Source of the DNA: PXRE01 sp964435625
GTDB lineage: Archaea; Halobacteriota; Halobacteria; Halobacteriales; PXRE01
DNA: 11,988 bases
Assembly (NCBI GenBank): GCA_964435625.1
Contig: CAYTAG010000100.1
Location: 1 to 11,988, forward strand
Direction: 5' to 3'
Part shown: positions 5,003 to 11,957 of the stretch, in pieces
Numbering within the stretch: position 1 is the first letter of the stretch
Layout of the letters: each line of letters opens with the position of its first letter
Program-made: the position numbers and the translations under genes
Notes under the pieces: generated by a model
Databases searched by the model: none
Told to the model about the DNA's origin: nothing
The model's input: the letters and a program-made list of their open reading frames with translations, nothing else

Positions 5003-5962
5003 TCAAACCAGCACCCGCTCCAGGTCCACGACCGTCCCCTCGTCGGCGTCCGGGTCACCGATCAGCCGTCCGAGACAGACCGCCGCTCCGTCCGGGGTGT
5101 AGCAGGCGACCAGCGGCGAGTCGTCCCCGGTCCCATCAGCCGCTGAGTCACCGGTATCGGCTCCGTCCCCACCCGTCTCCTCGACGTCAACCTCGATGAC
5201 GCCAGGTGCGTAGACCGGCGCCCCCTCCGCCACCTCGCGGGCGGCGCTCGGCGCGATGGTCACCGACGGGAGGTGCGAAAGCGCCCGCTCGGCCGGGTCG
5301 ACTACCCGCCGCAGCGGCCCCTGGTCACCGTCCTCGCGCCAGGCCGCCAGCGCGTCCACGAGGTCGTGCATCGTGACCAGGTCACGGTCGTCGAACGGGT
5401 CGGTCGCCGTCCGCCGGAGGTCGCCCATGTGCGCGCCCGTCCCCAGCGCCAGCCCGAGGTGGTGACACAGCTTCCGGACGTAGGTACCGGACTCACAGCG
5501 GATGCGGAGCAGGATCTGCCGCTCCCGGACGTCTAGGGCCTCGAGTTCGTACACCTCCCGGACCCGACGGCGCCGAGCGACGGCGCTCTTCCGCGGCGGC
5601 GTCTGGTACAGCGGCGCCTCGAACTCCGCGATCACCTCCGCCAGCGAGGACGGGGGAGGGCCGTGCAACTCGAGGACGGCCACGTACTCCTTGTGGCCTT
5701 CGAGGAACACCTGCGCCAGCCGCGGCGCCTGTCCGAGCAGGACCGGCAGACAGCCCGTCACCTTCGGGTCCAGCGTCCCGCCGTGGGCGGCCTTCTCGAC
5801 GCCGCGGTCCCCCGTCCGGGCTTCGAGCGCGTCGCCGACGGCGTCCCGGACCCAACCGGTGACCTGGTGGGCCGACGGGCCGGGCGGCTTGTCGAGGTTG
5901 ACGACGCCGAACGACAGCAGTTCGGCGGGGCTGCGTTCGTCGGGTGGGCCACGCAGTGCCAT
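5003..5962 (-). CDS. cbf5: Cbf5/TruB, pseudouridine synthase of archaeal H/ACA RNPs
   Basis: A 319-residue pseudouridine synthase. With Nop10, Gar1, L7Ae and guide RNAs it turns chosen uridines of rRNA into pseudouridine; archaeal Cbf5 can also modify tRNA U55. The catalytic motif AHGGTLDPKVTG puts the nucleophile at Asp65. Further family features are GHKEYVAVLELH (89-100), the YQTPPRKSAVARRRRVR region (119-135), and RIRCESGTYVRKLCHHLG (153-170) with the conserved SGTY. A PUA domain occupies about 232-319 and carries a low-complexity acidic insert at about 261-282. Its ATG overlaps the cmk stop by one base (TGATG on the minus strand), so translation is probably coupled. Residues before SFGVVNLDKPPG are as expected for a haloarchaeal Cbf5. 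Confidence 0.95.
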   Translation of the reverse strand: MALRGPPDERSPAELLSFGVVNLDKPPGPSAHQVTGWVRDAVGDALEARTGDRGVEKAAHGGTLDPKVTGCLPVLLGQAPRLAQVFLEGHKEYVAVLELHGPPPSSLAEVIAEFEAPLYQTPPRKSAVARRRRVREVYELEALDVRERQILLRIRCESGTYVRKLCHHLGLALGTGAHMGDLRRTATDPFDDRDLVTMHDLVDALAAWREDGDQGPLRRVVDPAERALSHLPSVTIAPSAAREVAEGAPVYAPGVIEVDVEETGGDGADTGDSAADGTGDDSPLVACYTPDGAAVCLGRLIGDPDADEGTVVDLERVLV

Positions 5963-6540
5963 CAGAAGTCGTAGGAGACGCCCTCGACCGGGAACTTGCC
6001 TTCGTCGTCGTCGGGGTCGTACGCCTCGATGGCGTCGACGAGGACGTCGACGATCCCGTCCGGACCCCAGCGCGCGGTGTTGAGCGTCAGGTCGTAGATC
6101 GACCGGTCGTGGATGTCGATGTCGTAGTACTCCAGGTAGCGTTTGGCCTCGCTCTCGGCCCGGGCGGTCGTCTCGGTGCGGGCATCCGAGACGGCCCGGT
6201 CCTCACGCTCGGCGATGCGCTCGGCCCGGACGGACAGCGGCGCGTCCAGCCAGACCCGGAAGTCGGCGTGATCGCCGGCCAGCCAGCCGGCCAGCCGCGA
6301 CTCCAGGACGAGGTCGTCGCGTTCGACCGCGAGTTCGCGGAGTCGACGGTCCAGATCACGGTCGATGTCCTCGTCCTCCTCGGCGAGGCGGTTGAACTCC
6401 AGCGGCGTGTACCCCCGTTCGTCGGCGAGTTCGCGGAAGATGTCCCCGCCGCTGATGTACTCGAACCCGAACGCCGCCGCCAGCCCGCTCGCGGTGGTGC
6501 TCTTGCCGCTGCCAGGCGGTCCGGAGACGGTGATCAGCAT
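5962..6540 (-). CDS. cmk: Archaeal (d)CMP kinase
   Basis: A 192-residue P-loop kinase of the archaeal cytidylate kinase family; it transfers phosphate from ATP to CMP or dCMP in pyrimidine nucleotide synthesis and salvage. The Walker A motif GPPGSGKST spans residues 7-15. YISGGDIFRELA (28-39) is the nucleoside monophosphate binding segment and SRLAGW (81-86) the following conserved strand. The lid lies around 111-137 (EREDRAVSDAR...), and YYDIDIHDRSIYDLTLNT (138-155) is the archaeal CMP kinase signature. The stop overlaps the cbf5 start. The start is the first Met, directly before the beta strand that leads to the P-loop, and a TATA-like box stands 25-31 nt before it. Placement between DUF106 and cbf5 is the usual archaeal arrangement. 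Confidence 0.94.
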   Translation of the reverse strand: MLITVSGPPGSGKSTTASGLAAAFGFEYISGGDIFRELADERGYTPLEFNRLAEEDEDIDRDLDRRLRELAVERDDLVLESRLAGWLAGDHADFRVWLDAPLSVRAERIAEREDRAVSDARTETTARAESEAKRYLEYYDIDIHDRSIYDLTLNTARWGPDGIVDVLVDAIEAYDPDDDEGKFPVEGVSYDF

Positions 6541-6564
6541 ACCTCACCTGGGCGGCGTCCGGAG

Positions 6565-6571
6565 AAATAAG
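6565..6571 (-). promoter_or_regulatory. TATA-like box of cmk-cbf5
   Basis: The plus-strand run aaataag (cttattt on the minus strand) lies 25-31 nt before the cmk start, in the 43-bp gap after the DUF106 gene. It suggests cmk and cbf5 can be transcribed separately from the genes upstream. Confidence 0.45.
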
Positions 6572-6583
6572 TTGTGAACCCGA

Positions 6584-7483
6584 TCAGCTGGTCGGCATCA
6601 CCGAGAGGTCCAGGGACTTCCGCAGGATGTTCGTGAACGCCATCGAGCACAGGAAGTACCAGACGATCCACAGCTGCATCGGCCCGAGGACGCCCTGGCG
6701 CCAACCGGTCTCGCCGAGCAGGGGCGCAGTGATCGCCGGCGGGACGCCGCTGGGTCCCGGGTCGAGCGCCCGCCAGTAGATCCACAGGAACATCGGGATC
6801 GTGAACAGCATGATCCAGACGGTCGGGCGGAACTGCTCTTTGAGCATCCCGGCCTGGTCGCTCATCGCGTCCATCTGCTCCTGCTGGATGCGCTTCATCT
6901 CCTCCTCGTCGCCACGCTCTTTGGCCTTCTTCCGGCGTTCCTGGAACTCCTTCATCCGGTTCTGGTACTTCTTCATCTTCTCGGTGTTGATGAGGCTGCT
7001 CTGGACCAGCGCCGAGACCAGGCCCGTCAGCACCGCGACCAGAAGCACGACCACGTGGAACGGCAACACGCTGTCCAGGGGGCCCAGGATCACGTCCACG
7101 GTCCCGCCGATGACGGCGCGGAGCGACTGCACCGAGTAGGCGGCGAACAGGCCGAGCGACGCCAGGCCGGCCAGTTTGTCGTAGGTCGACCAGCCCGAAC
7201 TCTCGATCTCGTCGTCCTCGTCGGCGGGTTCGAGGTCGCCTGCGTCGACGTCCCGGAGGACCTGCTCGACCGTGTCGGGGTTCTCCAGACGGAACCCGTC
7301 GCCGCCGTCGACCAGGACCCCGGTCTCGATGAGTCGCCCCCAGTGGCCGCTCGATATCTCGTCGCGAACGTCGGCCCACTCGACCGGGCCGGAATCGGCC
7401 GCCCGATAGACGGCCGACAGCGACTCGGCCATGCCCTCGTCACCCTCGACGAGCGACCGAACCTTGTCCTCTGTCAGGGCCAT
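6584..7483 (-). CDS. DUF106 / EMC3-TMCO1-like membrane protein (Oxa1 superfamily)
   Basis: A 299-residue membrane protein of the archaeal DUF106 family, related to eukaryotic EMC3, TMCO1 and Get1 and to YidC/Oxa1 insertases. The inferred role is inserting membrane proteins next to the ribosome and Sec translocon; its gene commonly lies near secY and adk. Residues 1-90 are soluble and acidic with a winged-helix look (EWADVRDEI...LIETGVLVDGGDGFRLENP). A hydrophobic segment follows at about 103-120, then helices at about 142-162, 221-237 and 266-286. Between the second and third lies a highly charged coiled coil (about 166-215, with KMKKYQNRMKEFQERRKKAK), the family hallmark. The start at 7483 follows a TATA-like box at a short distance. 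The N-terminal domain is additional to the core family and is treated as a finding. Confidence 0.9.
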   Translation of the reverse strand: MALTEDKVRSLVEGDEGMAESLSAVYRAADSGPVEWADVRDEISSGHWGRLIETGVLVDGGDGFRLENPDTVEQVLRDVDAGDLEPADEDDEIESSGWSTYDKLAGLASLGLFAAYSVQSLRAVIGGTVDVILGPLDSVLPFHVVVLLVAVLTGLVSALVQSSLINTEKMKKYQNRMKEFQERRKKAKERGDEEEMKRIQQEQMDAMSDQAGMLKEQFRPTVWIMLFTIPMFLWIYWRALDPGPSGVPPAITAPLLGETGWRQGVLGPMQLWIVWYFLCSMAFTNILRKSLDLSVMPTS

Positions 7484-7515
7484 TCTACCGGCAGTTGGAA
7501 ACGGGCCGTAATCAA

Positions 7516-7524
7516 CCTTTTACA
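7516..7524 (-). promoter_or_regulatory. TATA-like box of the DUF106 gene
   Basis: The plus-strand run ccttttaca (tgtaaaagg on the minus strand) lies 33-41 nt before the start at 7483. A leader of about 5-12 nt is expected. It sits in the 67-bp gap after adk. Confidence 0.45.
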
Positions 7525-7550
7525 TCGCGGCCGCCGGGACGGGGCGGGCG

Positions 7551-8186
7551 TCACGTCGCCTCCTCGATTGCCGTCCGGACGTCCGCCCAGACCTCGTCGG
7601 GCGGCCGTTCGCCGTCGATCCGGACCAGGTCGCCGGACTCGTCGTACCGTTCGACGACGGGCGCGGTGTTGTCCTCGTACACGCGGATGCGCTCGCGGGC
7701 AACATCCTCGGTGTCGTCCTCGCGCTGGACGAGTCGCTCGCGGACCTCCTCGTCGTCGGGCATGTCGAACTCGACGTGGTAGTTCTCGCCCGTCTCGGGG
7801 TCGACCCGCCGGCCGGTCAGCCGCCGGAGCAGTTCGTCCTCGCCGACGTCGAGGTACAGCACGGCGTCCAGGTCGGTCACCTCGTCGAGGTACTCCGCCT
7901 GGTCGAGGTTACGCGGGTAGCCGTCGAGGACGAACCCGTCGGCGTCGTCGAGCGCGGTCTTGACGATCTCGTTGACCACCGGGTCCGGGACGAGTTCGCC
8001 CCGGTCCATGTACTCGCCCGGCGTGTCGTACTCCAGGTCGAGGTGGCCGATGTCCATCCCCTTGTTCGCCCGGAGCGCGTCGCCGGTCGTGACGTGCTCG
8101 ACGTCGAACGTCTCGGCGATGCGGTCGCTCTGGGTCCCCTTTCCGGCACCTGGCGCCCCCAGGATCAGTATCTTGGGCTCGCTCAT
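7551..8186 (-). CDS. adk: Adenylate kinase
   Basis: A 211-residue adenylate kinase of the bacterial-type (long LID) form used by haloarchaea; it interconverts ATP + AMP and 2 ADP in the cytoplasm. The P-loop GAPGAGKGT spans residues 10-18, HVTTGDALR (31-39) contacts AMP, and LDGYPRNLDQAEYL (87-100) is the adenylate kinase signature. The LID (about 123-160) begins LTGRRVDPETGENYH and lacks the four zinc-binding cysteines seen in some bacteria. RIRVYEDNTAPVVERY (167-181) closes the site. It is first in the minus-strand cluster adk-DUF106-cmk-cbf5, which in archaea often follows secY; here secY is absent and an unrelated divergent gene lies upstream instead. Confidence 0.96.
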   Translation of the reverse strand: MSEPKILILGAPGAGKGTQSDRIAETFDVEHVTTGDALRANKGMDIGHLDLEYDTPGEYMDRGELVPDPVVNEIVKTALDDADGFVLDGYPRNLDQAEYLDEVTDLDAVLYLDVGEDELLRRLTGRRVDPETGENYHVEFDMPDDEEVRERLVQREDDTEDVARERIRVYEDNTAPVVERYDESGDLVRIDGERPPDEVWADVRTAIEEAT

Positions 8187-8208
8187 GGACGGTCCTGGGT
8201 AGCCGCAG

Positions 8209-8222
8209 CATAAAGAGTTAAA
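8209..8222 (-). promoter_or_regulatory. TATA-like box of adk
   Basis: An AT-rich patch (cataaagagttaaa on the plus strand) covers 23-36 nt before the adk start. It is the richest AT stretch in the divergent gap and probably the main promoter of the cluster. Confidence 0.55.
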
Positions 8223-8300
8223 GAAACCGTCCAGCGGCCGGTCGAGGCGAGGTCCGGCCGGGAACCGCCGAATCCCGTCCGCGGGACCGGACCGGTGGCA

Positions 8301-8306
8301 CTTATT
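8301..8306 (+). promoter_or_regulatory. TATA-like box of the 144-aa protein gene
   Basis: The run cttatt lies 25-30 nt before the ATG at 8331 and supports that start over an in-frame upstream codon at 8295. Confidence 0.5.
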
Positions 8307-8330
8307 GTCGCCGCGTCGCTATTCACCGCC

Positions 8331-8765
8331 ATGACGCGATTCGACGAGGACGATCCGGCCGGCCGCCGGAAACTCGCCGCCGAGGCGATCCGTGCCCACC
8401 GCGAACGGGCCAGCCCCTACGTCACGCTGGAGGCCGATCCCGCGGACGTGACGGGCGGGGCGAGCGACGGACCCGACGGGACGGCCGACGACGATCCGGA
8501 GAAACCGTCCCCGTGGATCCAGTTCAGCGAGGACGTCCTGAACCTGGACGTGACCGACGAGGAGCGCGAGCGACTGGACGCGCTGCTCTCGGAGTTCCCG
8601 GCGTTCAAGGTCAGACAACTGGAGCAGCCCGAGACGGCCGAGGGGACCAACGTCCGGATCGGGGCGCTGGCCGACGCCGCCCGAACCGCCCAGTTCGTCG
8701 ACCGCGCGTTCCAGGAGGTCTACGGACTCCCCGAGGACTACCGGCTGTGGGCCACGGAGGTCTGA
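8331..8765 (+). CDS. Acidic 144-aa protein of unknown function
   Basis: I do not recognise a named family. The protein is soluble, with no signal or membrane segment, and very acidic. Residues 1-30 form a charged helix with RRKLAAEAIRAHRERASPY. Residues 36-58 are a Gly/Asp-rich, probably disordered linker. Residues 60-144 look like a compact mainly helical domain with PWIQFSEDVLNLDVTDEE and a C-terminal GLPEDYRLWATEV. The gene is divergent from adk and separated by 48 bp from a DUF420 gene on the same strand. The frame is open to 8295, but the 12 extra residues are hydrophobic, and the TATA-like box would fall inside them, so 8331 is preferred. Codon use matches the neighbours, so it is probably a resident haloarchaeal gene. 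Confidence 0.8.
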   Translation: MTRFDEDDPAGRRKLAAEAIRAHRERASPYVTLEADPADVTGGASDGPDGTADDDPEKPSPWIQFSEDVLNLDVTDEERERLDALLSEFPAFKVRQLEQPETAEGTNVRIGALADAARTAQFVDRAFQEVYGLPEDYRLWATEV

Positions 8766-8783
8766 CACGGCCGGTCCACAACG

Positions 8784-8789
8784 GTAAAG
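8784..8789 (+). promoter_or_regulatory. TATA-like box of the DUF420 gene
   Basis: The run gtaaag lies 25-30 nt before the ATG at 8814 in a 48-bp gap. It is a short, imperfect TATA element at the usual distance. Confidence 0.4.
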
Positions 8790-8813
8790 GTCGCCCGTCC
8801 CGCCACCTCGACC

Positions 8814-9422
8814 ATGGCGATTGCCGAAGCCGTCCGCGAGCGCTCGCGCGCGAACCCCCGCGCAGTCACCGCCGTCCTCAGCGTCGTGGGGTACGCGGTC
8901 GTCGGCGCCGGGTTCGCAGGCGTCCTCCCGTTCCCGTCGTTGACCGACGCGGGCGTCGAACTGTTCTCGACGCTCATCGCGGTCGTCAACACGGTCGCGC
9001 TCACGTCGATCCTGCTGGGGTGGCGCTGGATCCGCCGCCGGCAGGTCGGGCGCCACCGCGCGGCCATGCTGGTTGCGTTCGCGCTCATCCTCCTCTTTCT
9101 GGTGCTGTACGTCTGGAAGCTCTCGGGCGGGTTCACCAAGGAGTTCGTCGTCCCGGAGGGCGCGCCGCTGGCGGCGTACGCGGGCGTGGTCTCGGCGGCC
9201 TACTACGTCATGCTGTTCGTCCACGTCGTCCTCTCGGTCGTCGCCGTCCCCGTCGTCGTCCACGCAGTCGTGCTGGGGCTGTCGTACACCCCGGCGGAGC
9301 TAGCAGACACGAGCCACGCCCGCGTCGGCCGGGTCGCGGCGGCGTCCTGGGCGGTGAGCCTCGCGCTGGGCGTGGTCACCTACCTCCTGTTGAACCACGT
9401 CTACGACTGGGTGCCCGCGTAG
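8814..9422 (+). CDS. DUF420 family membrane protein
   Basis: A 202-residue polytopic membrane protein of the DUF420 family. Bacillus/Staphylococcus relatives (YozB/CtaM) have been tied to cytochrome oxidase maturation; for archaea the role is unproven. Hydrophobic segments lie at about residues 17-38, 50-69, 83-101, 122-155 (possibly more than one helix) and 173-194. Histidines fall in family-like places: H81 in VGRHRAAM at the start of the third helix, H137 in LFVHVVLSV, H150, H168 in HARVGR and H195 near the end. Several of these could bind haem or copper, which is an inference. No oxidase or haem-synthesis gene is visible next to it. The start fits the TATA spacing and gives a short positively charged N-terminus. 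Confidence 0.83.
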   Translation: MAIAEAVRERSRANPRAVTAVLSVVGYAVVGAGFAGVLPFPSLTDAGVELFSTLIAVVNTVALTSILLGWRWIRRRQVGRHRAAMLVAFALILLFLVLYVWKLSGGFTKEFVVPEGAPLAAYAGVVSAAYYVMLFVHVVLSVVAVPVVVHAVVLGLSYTPAELADTSHARVGRVAAASWAVSLALGVVTYLLLNHVYDWVPA

Positions 9423-9460
9423 GCCGTCCGGGTTGCACCCGGGACCCCGAGGAGCGGTAA

Positions 9461-9468
9461 GTTGTTAG
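9461..9468 (+). promoter_or_regulatory. TATA-like box before the small ORF and transglutaminase
   Basis: The run gttgttag lies 25-32 nt before the ATG at 9493 and about 175 nt before the transglutaminase start at 9642. Its distance supports initiation at the small ORF. Confidence 0.4.
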
Positions 9469-9492
9469 GGGGCCGGTGCTTACGGGCGAGGT

Positions 9493-9645
9493 ATGACCGA
9501 GGGCGGCCACGCGCCATCGGGCCCGAGGTCCGGTGTCGTCACCGGCCCGGCGGCGGGACGCCCCGTCGGTCCTCCCGTCCCGCCGAGACCGTCCGTGACG
9601 CCGGACGAACCGACGACCGACCGCCTCCCGCAGCCAGCGCCATGA
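9493..9645 (+). CDS. Small proline-rich ORF (50 aa) coupled to the transglutaminase
   Basis: A 50-codon frame begins with ATG at 9493 and ends with TGA at 9643-9645, overlapping the transglutaminase ATG as ATGA. The product has 14 prolines and many glycines, no membrane segment and no motif I know; it runs MTEGGHAPSG at the start and DRLPQPAP at the end. A TATA-like box at the leaderless distance and the stop/start overlap support translation, perhaps as a leader that couples translation of the next gene. In related operons a DUF58 protein often precedes such a transglutaminase, but this ORF is far too short to be one. Chance opening of a frame in GC-rich DNA remains possible. Confidence 0.45.
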   Translation: MTEGGHAPSGPRSGVVTGPAAGRPVGPPVPPRPSVTPDEPTTDRLPQPAP

Positions 9646-11957
9646 GTGCGACATCCGTGGGATCGACGGCCGAGGGGGGTGAGCCGGCGACCGTCCGGTG
9701 GGTCGCCCGCCGGCTGGCCGTTCTCGCGGCGGCCGTCCTCCTGTGGTCGTTCGTCAGCGTCCTCTGGACCGTGACGACGATAGTCGGGGGACGGGGGACG
9801 CTGACCCTGGTCGTCGTCGCCGCGCTGGCCGCGGGAACGGCCGCAGCGCGGTACCTCGACGAGCGTACGGGACTGTTGCTCGGCGCCGGCGCCGTCGTCG
9901 TCGGCGTCGGCGTCTACTCGCTGTCGGTGCCCTCCGCGTACCTCGCGGTCGCCACCGTCAGCACCGTCGTCGGCGACGCGTTCGTACTGGTGACCGGCAA
10001 CCTCTCCATCGTGCGGATCGTCGAGGCGGACGTCTGGGCGATCACCGTGGCCCCCGCGCCGGTGTTTCTGACGTGGTACCTGGCGTTGCGACGCCGGTAC
10101 GAACTGACCGCCCTGGTCGGGATGGCGGCGCTCGGCCTGTTCGTGTTGACGGGGGACGCCCCGGGGGCGACGACGCTGATCGGCGCCACGAGCGCGCTCG
10201 CAGTGCTCGGGTTCGGCGCAATCGAGGACATGGAGGGCGACTGGCGACAGCTCCAGGACCTCGGGCTGGTGCTCGCCGGAACTGTCATCGCCGCCCGGCT
10301 GTTGCGACTGGTGCCCGACCGGGGGCTGGCCGCCGGGCCCTCCCCGACCGGGAGCGGGCTGGGGACGCCGACCATGGAGGGAACGCTCGTCACCGTCGAC
10401 GAGGAACTGCCGGTCGTCGGCAGCGTCTCGCTGTCGCCGACGGTCCGCTTCGAGGTGGCCGCCGACCGGCCGGCGTTCTGGCACGCCGGCGCCTACGACC
10501 GTTACGCGGGCGACACGTGGCTCCGGTCGGGGCAGTCGGGGCCGTACCGGGGACCGCTGGCGTCGCCGCCCGGCCCGGCCGACGAACTGACCCAGACCTA
10601 CGAGGTCCGCTCGTCGCTCGGATCGTTGCCCGCCGCCTGGCGACCGCGGGAACTCCGCGCGGAACCGTCGACGGGGCTGGAGGTGACCAGCACGGGCGCC
10701 GTGGTCCCCACCGGATCCCTGGAGGACGGCGACTCCTACACCGTGGTCAGCGACGTGCCGAGGTGGAGCCGCGAGCGACTCCGCGAGGCGGGGACCGACT
10801 ACCCGGACGACGTCGCCGACCGGTACCGCCAGGTTCCCGAGAGTACGCCGGACCGCCTCGCGGACCACGCCGCCGAGGTCACCGCCGACGCCCGGACGCC
10901 GTACGACGCGGCGGTCGCCATCGAGGGGTGGCTCGCCGAGAACAAGGCGTACTCGCTGACCGTCGACCGGCCGGACGGCGACGTCGCCGCCGGCTTCGTC
11001 TTCGACATGTCGGCGGGCTACTGCACCTACTTCGCCACCGCGATGGCCGTGATGTTGCGCACCCAGGGGGTCCCGGCCCGCCTCGCCGTCGGGTACGCGC
11101 CGGGCGAGGAGGTCGAGGACGGCCGCTGGGTCGTCCGCGGCCTCGATTCGCACGCCTGGACCGAAGTGTACTTCCCCGGCATCGGCTGGGTGCCGTTCGA
11201 CCCGACGCCAGCGGGTGCACGCAACGAGACCGAACGGGCGAGGCTCGACCAGGCCCGCGACGCGGGAACCGACGGCGTCGATCCCGACGGGACCGCCGGC
11301 GGGACCCCGGAGCGGACGGAGACGCCCACTCCGACCCCGACGCCCACGCCCACCCCGACGCCGAGCGATCCGGACGGCAGCACCACGCCGCCGCCGCAGA
11401 ACGGCCTCAATCCCGACCCCGGCGTGGACCAGAACGTCAGCGACGGGGAACTCCCCGCGACGCCACCGGAATCGGAGGACCGGCTCGCCGCGGGCTACGA
11501 CGGCGAGACGAACGGCACGGGTCCCGCATCCGGGCCGGCCGGCGGCGACGGTCTGGCGGGAACGATAGAGGAGGTCACCGGCGACCGCGACCGGCTGACC
11601 GTGCTCGCTGGCGCCGCGGGCGTGGCCATCGGCGCGTACCGGTTCGGTCTCGTGCGGTGGGGCTACGACGCGGTCCGGTTGCGCGTCCAGCTCCCGTCGG
11701 AGGACCCGGACCACGACGCGATCCGGGCGTTCGAGCGCCTGGAGCTGCTGTTGTCCGAACGGTTCCGCAAGCGCGTCGACGGCGAGACCCCTCGGAACTA
11801 CCTCAGGTCGCTGGAAGCGGAGGGCGTCGACGACCGGGCGTACCGGGTGGCGAGGATCTACGAGCGGGCGCGATACGGCGACGGCGTGGATCGAGACGCC
11901 GCAGACGAGGCGATCCGGCTGGTCGACGACCTGGTCGACGAGTACGGACGGTTCTGA
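9642..11957 (+). CDS. TgpA-like membrane transglutaminase with DUF4129-type C-terminus
   Basis: A 771-residue membrane protein with the plan of TgpA-type proteins. Several membrane helices occupy about 22-222. An extracytoplasmic part (about 223-650) contains the transglutaminase core with the triad Cys461 in SAGYCTYFATAMAVMLR, His504 in DSHAWTEVYFPG and Asp520 in VPFDPTPAG. A Ser/Thr/Pro/Gly-rich linker (about 550-640, with seven Thr-Pro pairs) leads to a last helix (about 653-672) and a cytoplasmic DUF4129-like domain (about 690-771, with DAIRAFERLELLLSERF and ETPRNYLRSL). The core may crosslink, cleave or be a non-catalytic binding module; the triad argues for activity. The frame is open to 9462, but that part is Arg-rich and overlaps the small ORF, so ATG 9642 is chosen. 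MoxR and DUF58, frequent partners, are absent upstream. Confidence 0.9.
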   Translation: MSATSVGSTAEGGEPATVRWVARRLAVLAAAVLLWSFVSVLWTVTTIVGGRGTLTLVVVAALAAGTAAARYLDERTGLLLGAGAVVVGVGVYSLSVPSAYLAVATVSTVVGDAFVLVTGNLSIVRIVEADVWAITVAPAPVFLTWYLALRRRYELTALVGMAALGLFVLTGDAPGATTLIGATSALAVLGFGAIEDMEGDWRQLQDLGLVLAGTVIAARLLRLVPDRGLAAGPSPTGSGLGTPTMEGTLVTVDEELPVVGSVSLSPTVRFEVAADRPAFWHAGAYDRYAGDTWLRSGQSGPYRGPLASPPGPADELTQTYEVRSSLGSLPAAWRPRELRAEPSTGLEVTSTGAVVPTGSLEDGDSYTVVSDVPRWSRERLREAGTDYPDDVADRYRQVPESTPDRLADHAAEVTADARTPYDAAVAIEGWLAENKAYSLTVDRPDGDVAAGFVFDMSAGYCTYFATAMAVMLRTQGVPARLAVGYAPGEEVEDGRWVVRGLDSHAWTEVYFPGIGWVPFDPTPAGARNETERARLDQARDAGTDGVDPDGTAGGTPERTETPTPTPTPTPTPTPSDPDGSTTPPPQNGLNPDPGVDQNVSDGELPATPPESEDRLAAGYDGETNGTGPASGPAGGDGLAGTIEEVTGDRDRLTVLAGAAGVAIGAYRFGLVRWGYDAVRLRVQLPSEDPDHDAIRAFERLELLLSERFRKRVDGETPRNYLRSLEAEGVDDRAYRVARIYERARYGDGVDRDAADEAIRLVDDLVDEYGRF
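11322..11363 (+). repeat. Thr-Pro codon repeat in the transglutaminase linker
   Basis: Seven consecutive Thr-Pro dipeptides (residues 561-574) are encoded by acn-ccn hexamers with varied third bases. Such linkers are extended and are known O-glycosylation sites in haloarchaeal surface proteins. The varied wobble bases point to selection on the protein rather than recent slippage. Confidence 0.85.

Noticed and set aside
4834..5102. Possible small genes on either strand between the element and cbf5
   Set aside because: The frames are Arg/Ser/Pro-rich, lack a correctly placed TATA-like box and overlap the end of cbf5.
8319..9263. Minus-strand open frame of 314 codons
   Set aside because: It covers two plus-strand genes antisense, and its highly charged repetitive product looks like a shadow of acidic coding sequence.
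9480..11714. Minus-strand open frame of 744 codons
   Set aside because: It is antisense to the transglutaminase, with an Arg/Gly/Asp-rich product and no motif; the plus-strand frame has a full catalytic triad and membrane helices.
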